Source of the DNA: Thermoplasmata archaeon
GTDB taxonomy: Archaea; Thermoplasmatota; Thermoplasmata; Lutacidiplasmatales; UBA184
Direction: 5' to 3'
Assembly: GCA_021819135.1 (NCBI GenBank)
Contig: JAKASE010000013.1
Coordinates: 1 to 60,783, forward strand
Length of the DNA: 60,783 bases
The position numbers were made by a program, and so were the translations under genes. Below are positions 26,419 through 34,942 of this stretch, one piece after another; position 1 is the stretch's first letter; every line of letters starts with the position of its first letter. The notes below the pieces were generated by a model. It was not told where the DNA came from and did not search any database. It saw only the letters and a list, made by a program, of their open reading frames with translations.

Positions 26419-28089
26419 ATGGCGGAGATCGAACCCGCCTCCACGCCCCCCGTCCCCCACCGGGAACGGGACGATCCCTCCCTGAGCCCCCGGGCCGAAC
26501 CGACTCGGACCTCGCCGAACGTCCTGGACGCGGCCGTCCCCACGCCGGCGGTCCCGACCCCGACCGCTCCCGGCGACGTCCCGAAGGAGCCGAAGCCGGT
26601 AAAGGAGTCCGGCGAGCCGAAGGGAGCGAGCGAGCCGAAGGAGGCCAAGGAACCGAAGAAGGAGGAGGCGAAGGCCCCCCCGAAGGAGGTCGCCCCGGTC
26701 GCTCCAGCCGAGAGCGAGGCTCCGGCCCTCCCGGTATCGGTCCAGCGGCTCGTGCCGAAGCTGAAGAAGAGCGCGAAGCTGTTCGAGGAGGGGAAGAAGC
26801 GGATCCCGAACTCGTCGAGCTCGCTCATCCGGGTCGCCTCCTACGACCCGGTCCCTCCGTTCATCGCCCGCGCGAAGGGCTCCCACATCTGGGACGAGGA
26901 CGACAACGAGTACCTCGACTTCAACCTCGCCTACGGGGTCCTGATCAACGGGCATGCGCCGTCGGAGCAGGTCCGCGCGGTCCAGGAGGCCGCGCAGTTC
27001 GGCCTCCACTTCGCGAGCCCGACCGCGCTCGAGATCGACGTGGCCAGGATGTTCCAGAAGCTCGTCCCGAGCGCCGAGCGGGTGGCGTTCTGCTCGAACG
27101 GATCGGACGCGACGATGAACGCGATCCGGATCGCGCGCGCGGTCACGGGGAAGGATGCGATCCTGAAGTTCGAGGGACACTACCACGGCCAGCACGACCT
27201 CGCGCTGATCAGCGCCGAGGCGCCGCCGATCGTCGCCGGGCTCGACGAGTATCCGCGACCGCTCCCGAACTCCGCCGGGATCCCGCCGGGGGTCACCGAC
27301 TACGTGATGGTCGCTCCGTACAACTCGGTGACCGCCTTCGAGCGGATGGTCCGGCGCTACCGCAACCGGCTCTCGTCGGTGATCCTCGAGCCGGTGATGG
27401 CGAACTCGGGCGTGATCCCGCCGGAGCCGGGGTATCTGAAGCGGCTGGTCGATATCGCGCACGAGAACGAGATGCTCGTCATCTTCGACGAGGTCTTCAC
27501 CGGGTTCCGCGTCGCGCCCGGGGGCGCCCAGCAGCTCTTCGGCGTGGAGCCCGATCTATCCTGCTGGGCGAAGGCGCTCGGGGGCGGGGTCCCCGTCTCC
27601 GCGGTGTCGGGCAAGGCCGAGTACATGGACATGATCGCCCCGGGCCGGATCAGCTTCGGCGGGACGTACTTCGCGAACAACCTCTCCATGGCCGGGACGC
27701 TCGCGAACCTGAAGATGCTCTCCCGCGGCGGTGAGGACCTCTACGCCCGGTTCGGGCGCTTCACCGAGAGGCTCGCGAAGGGGATCGAGGAGGCGGCGCG
27801 CGACGCGAAGATCTCGGTCCTCGTCCAGTGGGTCAACGGCATGCTCCAGTTCTTCTTCACCCGCCGGAAGAAGGTCGCGAACTACCGGGAGTCGCTCCAG
27901 ATCGACTGGGACCTCTTCCTGCGCCACTCCCAGCTCCTGCTCGACAGGGGGATCTACATCCACCCCGACAACTACGAGCGGATCACGCTCTCGAGCGCGC
28001 ACACCGAGCGGGATATCGACAGGTTCGTCAGCGTCGTTGGCGAGACGTTCAAGGAGCTCCGAACGCTCCCGCGCGACTACCTTCCCTAG
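26419..28089 (+). CDS. Class III aminotransferase (glutamate-1-semialdehyde-aminomutase-like) with a low-complexity N-terminal extension
   Basis: The product has 556 residues, about 110 more than the family norm. The extra length is an N-terminal stretch (residues 1-110) rich in Pro, Lys, Glu and Ala, probably disordered. The enzyme core has the class III marks: FCSNGSDATMNAIRIAR (PLP phosphate contact), FEGHYHGQHD, VIFDEVFTGFRVAPGG and the PLP lysine in CWAKALGGGVP. A substrate-side GGTYFANNL turn is also present. HemL itself is unlikely because of the extension and the catabolic setting. Likely role: transamination of an amine or omega-amino acid. It precedes the peptide ABC operon. Confidence 0.85.
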   Translation: MAEIEPASTPPVPHRERDDPSLSPRAEPTRTSPNVLDAAVPTPAVPTPTAPGDVPKEPKPVKESGEPKGASEPKEAKEPKKEEAKAPPKEVAPVAPAESEAPALPVSVQRLVPKLKKSAKLFEEGKKRIPNSSSSLIRVASYDPVPPFIARAKGSHIWDEDDNEYLDFNLAYGVLINGHAPSEQVRAVQEAAQFGLHFASPTALEIDVARMFQKLVPSAERVAFCSNGSDATMNAIRIARAVTGKDAILKFEGHYHGQHDLALISAEAPPIVAGLDEYPRPLPNSAGIPPGVTDYVMVAPYNSVTAFERMVRRYRNRLSSVILEPVMANSGVIPPEPGYLKRLVDIAHENEMLVIFDEVFTGFRVAPGGAQQLFGVEPDLSCWAKALGGGVPVSAVSGKAEYMDMIAPGRISFGGTYFANNLSMAGTLANLKMLSRGGEDLYARFGRFTERLAKGIEEAARDAKISVLVQWVNGMLQFFFTRRKKVANYRESLQIDWDLFLRHSQLLLDRGIYIHPDNYERITLSSAHTERDIDRFVSVVGETFKELRTLPRDYLP

Positions 28090-28246
28090 CGACCTCCCGC
28101 CGCTTTCACGGGCCATCCGCCGCTCGAGTTCCGCGGTACCCAATCTTCGAGGCCCCCCGAGAGCCTTTTTACGGGGAGGGGTTCAGGTCCGTTCTATGCT
28201 CTCCTCACTGGGGCCACCCCCTGTGGAGTGAAGGGGTGGTTGGCCA

Positions 28247-29275
28247 TTGGGCCGGAGCGCGACCGATCTCCTTTGGTTCATCGGGAAACGGCTGCTGCTC
28301 CTCATACCGCTGATCATCGGGGTCAATGCCCTCGCCTTCATCCTGATCCGGATCGCCTACCCGAACCCGTCAAGCCTCTGCATCATCTGGCTGGGGGGAC
28401 ACGCCCGGGGCTCGGCCATCCTGGCCTGCGAGAACGCCTTCGGGCTGAATCAGCCGATCGTCACGCAGTACTTCCTCTACCTCGAGCAATTTCTGCGGGG
28501 AGACTGGGGGACCTCCCCGAACGGCATCCCGGTCCTCACCTCGATCGCCCAGTACTTCCCCGCCACCCTCGAACTGGTGATCGCCGCGGTGGTGTTCATC
28601 GTCGTGGTCGGCATCCCGCTCGGCGTCATCGCCGCGCAGTCGAACGGGCGGTGGATGGACCACCTCGTCCGGATACTCTACCTCGGGGGCTGGGCGACCC
28701 CGACGTACGTCGGCGCGATCATCGCGGCGTTCATCGTCGCCCCGTACCTCGGGTTGCCGAACACCGGGCAATACTCCCATCCTCCCCCCTTCGCCCAGCC
28801 GACCCATTTCTCCGTGATCGATGCGCTTCTGGCCGGTAACCTTCCGTACACCGCGGACGCGCTGACCCATCTGTTCCTCCCGGCGGTGACCTTAGGACTG
28901 CTGAACCTGGGGATCATCACCCGGATGACACGGGCCTCGATGCTGGAGGTCCTGCCGCTCGACTACGTGAAGTCGGCCCGGATGAAGGGCCTCAGCGAGT
29001 TCTTCGTGATGTACAAACATGCGCTGCGCACCGCGCTCGTCACGACGATCACGGTCCTGGGCCTCCTGATCGCGGGTCTCTTGAGCGGCGCGGTGGTCGT
29101 CGAGTACATCTTCGGCTGGCAGGGTGCCGGCGAGTTCGCCTACGACTCGATCTCGACCGCCAACATTCCCGGGACCGTCGGTTGCGTGATGGTCTTCGCG
29201 ATCGGGGCCGTCGTGGCGAACCTGATCGCCGACATCCTCTACGGGTTCCTCGATCCCAAAGTGGAGTGGAGGTAG
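28247..29275 (+). CDS. Oligopeptide/dipeptide ABC transporter permease, DppB/OppB type
   Basis: The product has 342 residues from a TTG at 28247 (no ATG or GTG fits ahead of the first helix). Helix 1 is RLLLLIPLIIGVNALAFILI; the EAA loop is MLEVLPLDYVKSARMKGLS, the coupling helix that contacts the ATPase. About six membrane segments. First gene of a four-gene import operon; a CTTTTTAC element lies near 28163. Together with the two ATPases and the binding protein it would import peptides, or, given the context, possibly amines or amino-acid derivatives. Confidence 0.88.
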   Translation: MGRSATDLLWFIGKRLLLLIPLIIGVNALAFILIRIAYPNPSSLCIIWLGGHARGSAILACENAFGLNQPIVTQYFLYLEQFLRGDWGTSPNGIPVLTSIAQYFPATLELVIAAVVFIVVVGIPLGVIAAQSNGRWMDHLVRILYLGGWATPTYVGAIIAAFIVAPYLGLPNTGQYSHPPPFAQPTHFSVIDALLAGNLPYTADALTHLFLPAVTLGLLNLGIITRMTRASMLEVLPLDYVKSARMKGLSEFFVMYKHALRTALVTTITVLGLLIAGLLSGAVVVEYIFGWQGAGEFAYDSISTANIPGTVGCVMVFAIGAVVANLIADILYGFLDPKVEWR

Positions 29276-29278
29276 GTC

Positions 29279-30415
29279 GTGGCCGAGATCGCGGCGACTC
29301 CCGGCCCGCCAAGGGAACCGGCTCTTCCGGCGCTCCCACCGGGGGAGAGTACCGCGCCCTCACGGCGCCGCCGGGCCCGAAAGGGCCCCGGCAGGAGGCC
29401 CGCCAGCGGCCCCGGTACGTTGCCCCGCCGGCTCGGCCGGGGCTTCCTCATGGTCATCCGCACGCTACGGACGAACCCGCTCTCGCTCGCGGGGTTTGTG
29501 ATCGTCGTGATCCTCGTGATCGCGGCGGTCGTGATCTGGTTCGACCCCGGGATCCTTCCGTATGCGCCGCTCTCCGCCGACTACAGTGCGGGCGGCCAGG
29601 GCCCCAGCTGGGCCCACCCCTGCGGCACCGACACCCTGGGCCGCGACATCTGCGTCAATGTGGCGGCGGCGCTCCCGACCGATCTCGCGATCGGCGTGAT
29701 GATCGCCGGGGCCTCGCTGCTCTTCGGCGGCACCCTCGGGGTCGTCGCGGGCTACTACAACCGGCCCCGGAGCCTCGGCGAGGTGAGCTCGACGGTGATC
29801 CTCCGGGTGACCGACCTCTTCCTCGCCTTCCCCGCGCTCCTCCTTGCGCTCGCGTTCGTGGTGGCCCTCGGTCACGGCCTGTATCAGGTCGTGCTCGCGG
29901 TCTTCCTCACGTGGTGGCCGTATTACGTCCGTCTCGCCCGCGGGGAAGTGCTCACGGTCAAGAACCAGCTCTACATCTCGGCCGCCCGCGCGGCCGGGGT
30001 CCCCGAACGGCGGATCGTGGTCCGCCACGTCCTCCGCAACATCCTCGAGCCCCTGTTGGTGTACTTCACCCTCGATGTCGGCACGGTCATCGTGACCTTC
30101 TCGACCGTCGCGTTCGTCACCGGCGCCCTGCCGTACCCCTTCGCCAGCACGATCGAGTGGGGGGCGATGATCTCCTTCTACGAGCCGCTCGTGACGACCC
30201 AGCCGTGGACCATCCTGTTCCCGTCGCTCGCCATCCTGGTCACGGTGCTCGCGTTCAGCCTTCTCGGCGACGGATTGCGGGACATCCTCGATCCCCGGAG
30301 CCGACGCGTGATCGTCCAGGCGGCGGTCGTGTCCCGGGTCGGGATGGGAGGGCTCACGCCCCTTTCGAACCCGGACGAGGACGCAGAGATGTCGGTCGAG
30401 GAGAGCCCCTCATGA
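29279..30415 (+). CDS. Oligopeptide/dipeptide ABC transporter permease, DppC/OppC type
   Basis: The product has 378 residues from a GTG at 29279, three bases after the DppB stop. A Pro/Arg-rich cytoplasmic head of about 60 residues precedes the first helix (LAGFVIVVILVIAAVVIWF). GTDTLGRDI is the DppC extracellular motif, and LTVKNQLYISAARAAGVPE is the EAA coupling loop. Six membrane segments. The C-terminal 40 residues form an acidic tail. Its stop overlaps the next start (ATGA). Confidence 0.9.
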   Translation: MAEIAATPGPPREPALPALPPGESTAPSRRRRARKGPGRRPASGPGTLPRRLGRGFLMVIRTLRTNPLSLAGFVIVVILVIAAVVIWFDPGILPYAPLSADYSAGGQGPSWAHPCGTDTLGRDICVNVAAALPTDLAIGVMIAGASLLFGGTLGVVAGYYNRPRSLGEVSSTVILRVTDLFLAFPALLLALAFVVALGHGLYQVVLAVFLTWWPYYVRLARGEVLTVKNQLYISAARAAGVPERRIVVRHVLRNILEPLLVYFTLDVGTVIVTFSTVAFVTGALPYPFASTIEWGAMISFYEPLVTTQPWTILFPSLAILVTVLAFSLLGDGLRDILDPRSRRVIVQAAVVSRVGMGGLTPLSNPDEDAEMSVEESPS

Positions 30416-31557
30416 CCCCCGAACCGGTGCTCTCGATCGCCAACTTGAGCGTCGATTACGTGGCCGCGGCCGGGACGTTCCATGCGCTCATCGAGGTCTC
30501 GCTCGATATCCCGCCCGGCCGCGTGGTCGGGATCGTGGGAGAGACCGGCTGTGGCAAGAGCACCCTCGGGCACGCCATCCCGCGGATCCTGCCGATCCCC
30601 CCGGCCCGTATCGTCTCGGGGAAGGTGGTCTTCCGCGGGATCGACATCACGGCGTTGCCCGCCTGGAAGCTTCCGACGGTCCGCGGCACCGGTATCGGGA
30701 TGATCTTCCAGGAGCCGCTCAACTCCCTCAATCCGGCGTTCCGGATCTACGACCAGGTCGCCGAGGCGATCCGCATTAGACGCCTGCGGGAGAAGGGCCA
30801 AGGGTTGCGGAAAGCGGAGGGCGCCCCCTACGACTACTCGACGACCGGCAAGTCGATCCCCGCCTCGCCGCTCTCCCGGCCGTTCCTGCCCGGGGGTACC
30901 GCGGCCGAACGTCTCCAGACGCGATCGGTCGAGGACCCGTCGTTACGGAAGGCGGTCCTCGAGGCGCTGTCGCTCGTCCGCATCAACGACCCCGAGACGA
31001 TCCTCCGCCTCTACCCCCACGAGCTTTCGGGAGGGATGCGCCAGCGGGTCATGATCGCCCAGGCGCTCTCCGAGCGTCCCTCGCTGCTCATCGCCGACGA
31101 GCCGACGAGCGCCCTAGACGTGACCATCCAGGCCCAGGTGCTCACGCTGATGAAGGAGCTGATCGACGAGATCCAGACCTCTATCCTGTTCATCAGCCAC
31201 GACCTGGGCGTCATCGCCGAGATCGCCGACGACATCGGCGTGATGTACGCGGGGCGGCTCGTCGAGTTCGGACCGGTCGGGGAGGTCTTCGAACAGCCTC
31301 GGCACCCCTATACCCGGTCCCTCCTTCGCGCGGCACCGGACCGCTCGAAGCAGGAGGGGCCGCTCGAGTCGATTCCGGGCTCGGTTCCCAGCCTCGCGAA
31401 GCTCCCCTCCGGATGCGCCTTCCACCCCCGCTGCGCCCTCGCCACCAAGGAGTGCGCCGTGTCCCCGGGGCCGGTTCTCCGGCCGGTGACGGGTGCCGGG
31501 GGCGCCTCCGGGGCCCACCGGAGCGCGTGCTGGCACGCCGAGGAGGTCGTGTCGTGA
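30412..31557 (+). CDS. Oligopeptide ABC transporter ATPase, DppD/OppD type
   Basis: The product has 381 residues. Walker A GETGCGKS at 43-50, Q-loop around Gln100, signature LSGGM at 205-209, Walker B LLIADE at 225-230, switch His in FISHDLGVIA. The end carries the oligopeptide C-terminal domain with GCAFHPRCALATKEC, the cysteines of which bind a 4Fe-4S cluster in characterised relatives. Between the Q-loop and the signature there is an extra stretch of about 50 residues (124-176) that is not usual in this family. It overlaps both neighbours by four bases. Confidence 0.92.
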   Translation: MTPEPVLSIANLSVDYVAAAGTFHALIEVSLDIPPGRVVGIVGETGCGKSTLGHAIPRILPIPPARIVSGKVVFRGIDITALPAWKLPTVRGTGIGMIFQEPLNSLNPAFRIYDQVAEAIRIRRLREKGQGLRKAEGAPYDYSTTGKSIPASPLSRPFLPGGTAAERLQTRSVEDPSLRKAVLEALSLVRINDPETILRLYPHELSGGMRQRVMIAQALSERPSLLIADEPTSALDVTIQAQVLTLMKELIDEIQTSILFISHDLGVIAEIADDIGVMYAGRLVEFGPVGEVFEQPRHPYTRSLLRAAPDRSKQEGPLESIPGSVPSLAKLPSGCAFHPRCALATKECAVSPGPVLRPVTGAGGASGAHRSACWHAEEVVS

Positions 31558-32813
31558 CCGCGAAGGAGCCTCCGCCCCTTCTCGAGACCGAGAACCTCGA
31601 GAAGCGGTTTCCCCTGACCCGGAGCTTTCGCGATTGGGTGGGGAGACACCCGGCCCGCGGGATCCACGCCGTCGACGGAGTATCGCTTTCCGTCGGCGCG
31701 GGCGAGACGCTCGCCCTGATCGGGGAGAGCGGCTCCGGCAAGACCACGTACGGCTGGCTCGTGGCCCGCCTTCACGACCCGACCGGGGGGAAGCTCCGCT
31801 TCGAGGGCGTCGACATCACCGACCTCAAGGGACTTGCCCTCCGCCGGTGGCGGCAGAACATCCAGATCGTCTTCCAGGACCCCGTCGGGTCGCTCGACCC
31901 GCGCCTCAAGGTCTGGCAGATCGTCGGCGAGCCGCTCCGGGCGAAGAACGTGACGGCGCGGGGGTACGTCCGATCCGAGCGCAAGCGTCTGCGCGAGGAG
32001 CATGCCCGGGCGGTTCGGCGGGTGGAACGGGAGAATCGGGATGCCGCCGCGAAGGCGCGGGGGAAGGGGGAGGTCCCTCCGGCCCCGAAACCCATGCCGC
32101 TGCCCCCCGCGCTCCCGGAGGTCCCCCCTCCACTGCGGCTCTCCGACGTTCGACGGAAGGTCGAAGAGGTGTTGCCGAAGGTCGGCCTGCCGACCGACTG
32201 CCTCTATCAGTACCCCCACGAGTTCTCCGGAGGCGGCCGCCAGCGGCTCTCGCTGGCCCGGGCGCTCATCGTCGACCCCAAGCTCATCATCCTGGACGAG
32301 CCGACGAGCGCGCTCGACGTCGCGGTGCAGGCCCAGGTCCTCAATCGCCTCGTGGAGCTCCAGCGCGAGCGGGGGCTGAGCTACCTACTGATCACCCACA
32401 ACGTCGCAGCCGTGCGCTTCCTCGCCGACCGCGTCGCGGTCCTCTACCTCGGCCAGTTGATCGAGCTCGGACCGGCCCGGGAGGTCCTGCACACCCCGGT
32501 CCATCCGTACACGAAAGCGCTGCTCGCGGCGGTCCCGGTCCCCGATGTCCGGCGACGGCACGCCCGGTACCGGATCCAAGGGGAGGTTCCGACGCTCATC
32601 GACCCGAAGCCGGGCTGTCGGTTCGCGCCCCGCTGTCCGTTCGTGGCCGACCGGTGCCGTATCGAGGACCCCACCCTGCGAGCCGTGCCCGGCTACCCCG
32701 GTCGACGGGTGGCCTGCCACCGGGCCGAAGAGGTCGGTTCCGTCGCACCGGAGGAGTTCCTGTCGACGGCCCCAAGCCCGTCCGCATCGACGGGGGCTCC
32801 GGCCGCGAGGTGA
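31554..32813 (+). CDS. Oligopeptide ABC transporter ATPase, DppF/OppF type
   Basis: The product has 419 residues from a GTG at 31554 that overlaps the DppD stop. Walker A GESGSGKT at 57-64, Q-loop Gln108, signature FSGGGRQ at 224-230, Walker B LIILDE at 244-249, switch His in LLITHNVAAV. The C-terminal GCRFAPRCPFVADRC holds the cluster-type cysteines. A charged and proline-rich insert of about 65 residues (133-197) separates the Q-loop from the signature, as in its partner but with different sequence. A Ser/Pro/Ala tail ends the protein. Confidence 0.92.
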   Translation: MTAKEPPPLLETENLEKRFPLTRSFRDWVGRHPARGIHAVDGVSLSVGAGETLALIGESGSGKTTYGWLVARLHDPTGGKLRFEGVDITDLKGLALRRWRQNIQIVFQDPVGSLDPRLKVWQIVGEPLRAKNVTARGYVRSERKRLREEHARAVRRVERENRDAAAKARGKGEVPPAPKPMPLPPALPEVPPPLRLSDVRRKVEEVLPKVGLPTDCLYQYPHEFSGGGRQRLSLARALIVDPKLIILDEPTSALDVAVQAQVLNRLVELQRERGLSYLLITHNVAAVRFLADRVAVLYLGQLIELGPAREVLHTPVHPYTKALLAAVPVPDVRRRHARYRIQGEVPTLIDPKPGCRFAPRCPFVADRCRIEDPTLRAVPGYPGRRVACHRAEEVGSVAPEEFLSTAPSPSASTGAPAAR

Positions 32814-32896
32814 GCCCCGGCGGGCGACCGCCGGGGGATCCGCGGCCCCTCGTGGCGTTCGTTCCTGTGGGATGGTCGGTGTGGTCGATCTCCCGA

Positions 32897-34807
32897 CTAG
32901 CTCGCCCACTGCGTGTTGAAGAAGTAGGCGAACGGCTCCGCGCTCGCCATCGGGTTCTGGATGATCCCGTGGAGGTAGATGCTGTAGACCGAGACGGCGG
33001 TCGGAACGATCATCCAGGCATCCGTGTAGTTGTAGTACATCGCATTCGTGATGTTGATGTAGTACTGCTTCAGCTGCGCCGGATTGTTCGACGCCGCGGC
33101 CGCGTAGGTCCAGTTGTCCACATTGCTGTTCGTGTAGCCGGACATGCACAGGTTCGCGCTGCCACCGCTGTAGGCATCGTTCTGCGTCCAGTCGTCCGGA
33201 GAGATGTAGTCCGAGGTGTAGAACTCCTGGCCAATATAGAACGGACCGTTGTTCAGGGTCGTCGTGGTCGTGCAGACCCCGTTCGATACGAGCTGCTCCC
33301 CATACAGCTGTGCCAGCGAGATGGGGGTCGGCGTGATTGTGATCCCGATGGCCTTGAGGCCGCTTTGGATGATGGAGGCGGAATTCGCCCAATCGATTCC
33401 CGTGTCCTGAACGGCATATTTGAAGTTCAGGCCCGCGCAGGCATTATTGGCGCACGGGGACTGGGCGATCAGCTGCTGGGCCAAGCTCGGGTTGTACGAG
33501 TACGGCGTCAGGTTCCCGGGATTATAGTACGGGTAGTCGGGCGGTACGGGTCCCACCCACGAGCTCCCGTATCCGCCGAAGGCGCTGTTGATGATCGCCG
33601 AGTAGTTGATCGCGTGGACGATCGCGTCCCGGACCGTGAGGTTGCTGAACGGGAAGACGTTCTGATTCATGAAGACCCACCACGAACCGCTCGTCGCACC
33701 GTAGACGGGTGGCATCAGCTGGACGGCGAGGCAGGGATTGCCCTTCAGCTGGTTGATGTCCGAGGGACCGGAATAGGCGAACGAAGCGCTGGCCGCCACG
33801 CCGGTCTTGAGATCACTGATCACCCCGGTCTGAGTGGCGGAGAAGACCACGTCGACCGTGGTGTTCGCGGGCGGGAGGTTGTTGTTCCAAGGCTCGGCCT
33901 TGGCGGCTGCCACGCCCCAATAGGACGGAGAGGGCGTGAGGATGTAGCCCCCGCCGGCGATGGGAGAGTAGTGCGAGATCGTGTACTGCCCGGTGCCGAC
34001 CGCATTGAGGTTGAGGTAGTCGTTCTGCCCTCCCGGCACCACGCCCCCGTTCGCCTGGACGATCGCGGGGTCGACGGCGTAGGAGTTCGGCGCGGAGATC
34101 GACGCCAGCACGTAGGTGTAATTGGACGCCAGATACCCGTACCCGAGATTGAGCTGGATGGTGGAGGGGTTGATGACCTGGAACGACTGCATGGGGAGCT
34201 CCATGTCCGCGATCGCGGTCGGGCCGGGGTTGAAGAAGTTCGTCGTGTTCAGGAAGTTCGCGAGCGTCGTGTTCGCCGCGTCGACGTACGTGATGTTCGA
34301 GTAGTACGTCAGCGGCGTAGAGTTGCTGAAGTTCGTCGAGTAGAAGTTCTGCTCGAGAATGAACTGCGGCCCCTGGTTCATCAGCAGACTTCGGTAGAAG
34401 CTGAACCACTGCACGTAGGCGTTGTACGGGTCCCCGTTGGAGAACGTCACGCCAGGGCGGAGATGGAAGAGCCAAGAGGTGTAGCCGGTCGCCGGGTTGT
34501 AGAAGCTCGTGAAGTTACTGTACGCGAGCACTCCGGAGAAGTTGGTGTAGCTCGAGCCGTTGTAGTTCACGAGCCCTTGGTAGACCTGCTGGGCGGCGGC
34601 CCAGCCCGGGGTCGAGAAGGTCGTGTCCGGGTCGAGGTGGTACGGGATCTCCGGCTGGTCTACGGTGATCGGATTAGTCGACTTCAGGGGAGTCGAACAC
34701 GTCGTTGACGAGCTCGAATGGGTCTGGTTGAGGTAGATCCCGACCCCCGCGACGACGATCACCACGACCACGACGATGGCGATGACATTTCTCCACTTCG
34801 GATCCAT
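32897..34807 (-). CDS. ABC transporter substrate-binding protein, family 5 (oligopeptide type), membrane-anchored
   Basis: The product has 636 residues from the ATG at 34807. Residues 5-25 (WRNVIAIVVVVVIVVAGVGI) are a single N-terminal anchor without a lipobox, followed by a Ser/Thr spacer and the SBP_bac_5 fold; LFHLRPGVTFSNGDPYNA is its hallmark. Many N-x-S/T sequons and a bias to Asn, Ser, Thr and Tyr suit an exported glycoprotein. It converges on the dppF gene with an 83-base gap rather than lying in the operon, and has its own TATA element. It should capture the ligand outside the membrane for the DppBCDF machine. Confidence 0.9.
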   Translation of the reverse strand: MDPKWRNVIAIVVVVVIVVAGVGIYLNQTHSSSSTTCSTPLKSTNPITVDQPEIPYHLDPDTTFSTPGWAAAQQVYQGLVNYNGSSYTNFSGVLAYSNFTSFYNPATGYTSWLFHLRPGVTFSNGDPYNAYVQWFSFYRSLLMNQGPQFILEQNFYSTNFSNSTPLTYYSNITYVDAANTTLANFLNTTNFFNPGPTAIADMELPMQSFQVINPSTIQLNLGYGYLASNYTYVLASISAPNSYAVDPAIVQANGGVVPGGQNDYLNLNAVGTGQYTISHYSPIAGGGYILTPSPSYWGVAAAKAEPWNNNLPPANTTVDVVFSATQTGVISDLKTGVAASASFAYSGPSDINQLKGNPCLAVQLMPPVYGATSGSWWVFMNQNVFPFSNLTVRDAIVHAINYSAIINSAFGGYGSSWVGPVPPDYPYYNPGNLTPYSYNPSLAQQLIAQSPCANNACAGLNFKYAVQDTGIDWANSASIIQSGLKAIGITITPTPISLAQLYGEQLVSNGVCTTTTTLNNGPFYIGQEFYTSDYISPDDWTQNDAYSGGSANLCMSGYTNSNVDNWTYAAAASNNPAQLKQYYINITNAMYYNYTDAWMIVPTAVSVYSIYLHGIIQNPMASAEPFAYFFNTQWAS

Positions 34808-34847
34808 GAACAACTCCGAGGGCGGGGCGGTCAAGAACGTACTCCTT

Positions 34848-34854
34848 GATAAAT
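34848..34854 (-). promoter_or_regulatory. TATA box of the substrate-binding protein gene
   Basis: On the minus strand it reads ATTTATC, 41-47 bases before the ATG at 34807 and only 14 bases before the upstream in-frame ATG at 34834. This spacing favours the inner start. The 135-base gap to the divergent aldehyde dehydrogenase gene is AT-rich around it. Confidence 0.5.
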
Positions 34855-34942
34855 CTCACGAAAAGGCTATGATATTGCCAAACGGGCGCTCCCCGCGCCA
34901 GTCTCTTGAACGTCGGCGGGCTCCCGGCTCTGGAGATTCTCC

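Noticed and set aside
26419-28089. Assignment of the first aminotransferase as HemL of heme synthesis
   Set aside because: No other heme genes are near, and the long extension and catabolic neighbours fit poorly.
27556-28143. Minus-strand frame opposite the first class III aminotransferase
   Set aside because: Shadow composition and no start signals.
31493-34708. Plus-strand frame of about 1070 residues over dppF and the binding-protein gene
   Set aside because: Low-complexity Arg/Val-rich translation out of phase with dppF and antisense to the binding protein; no domain found.
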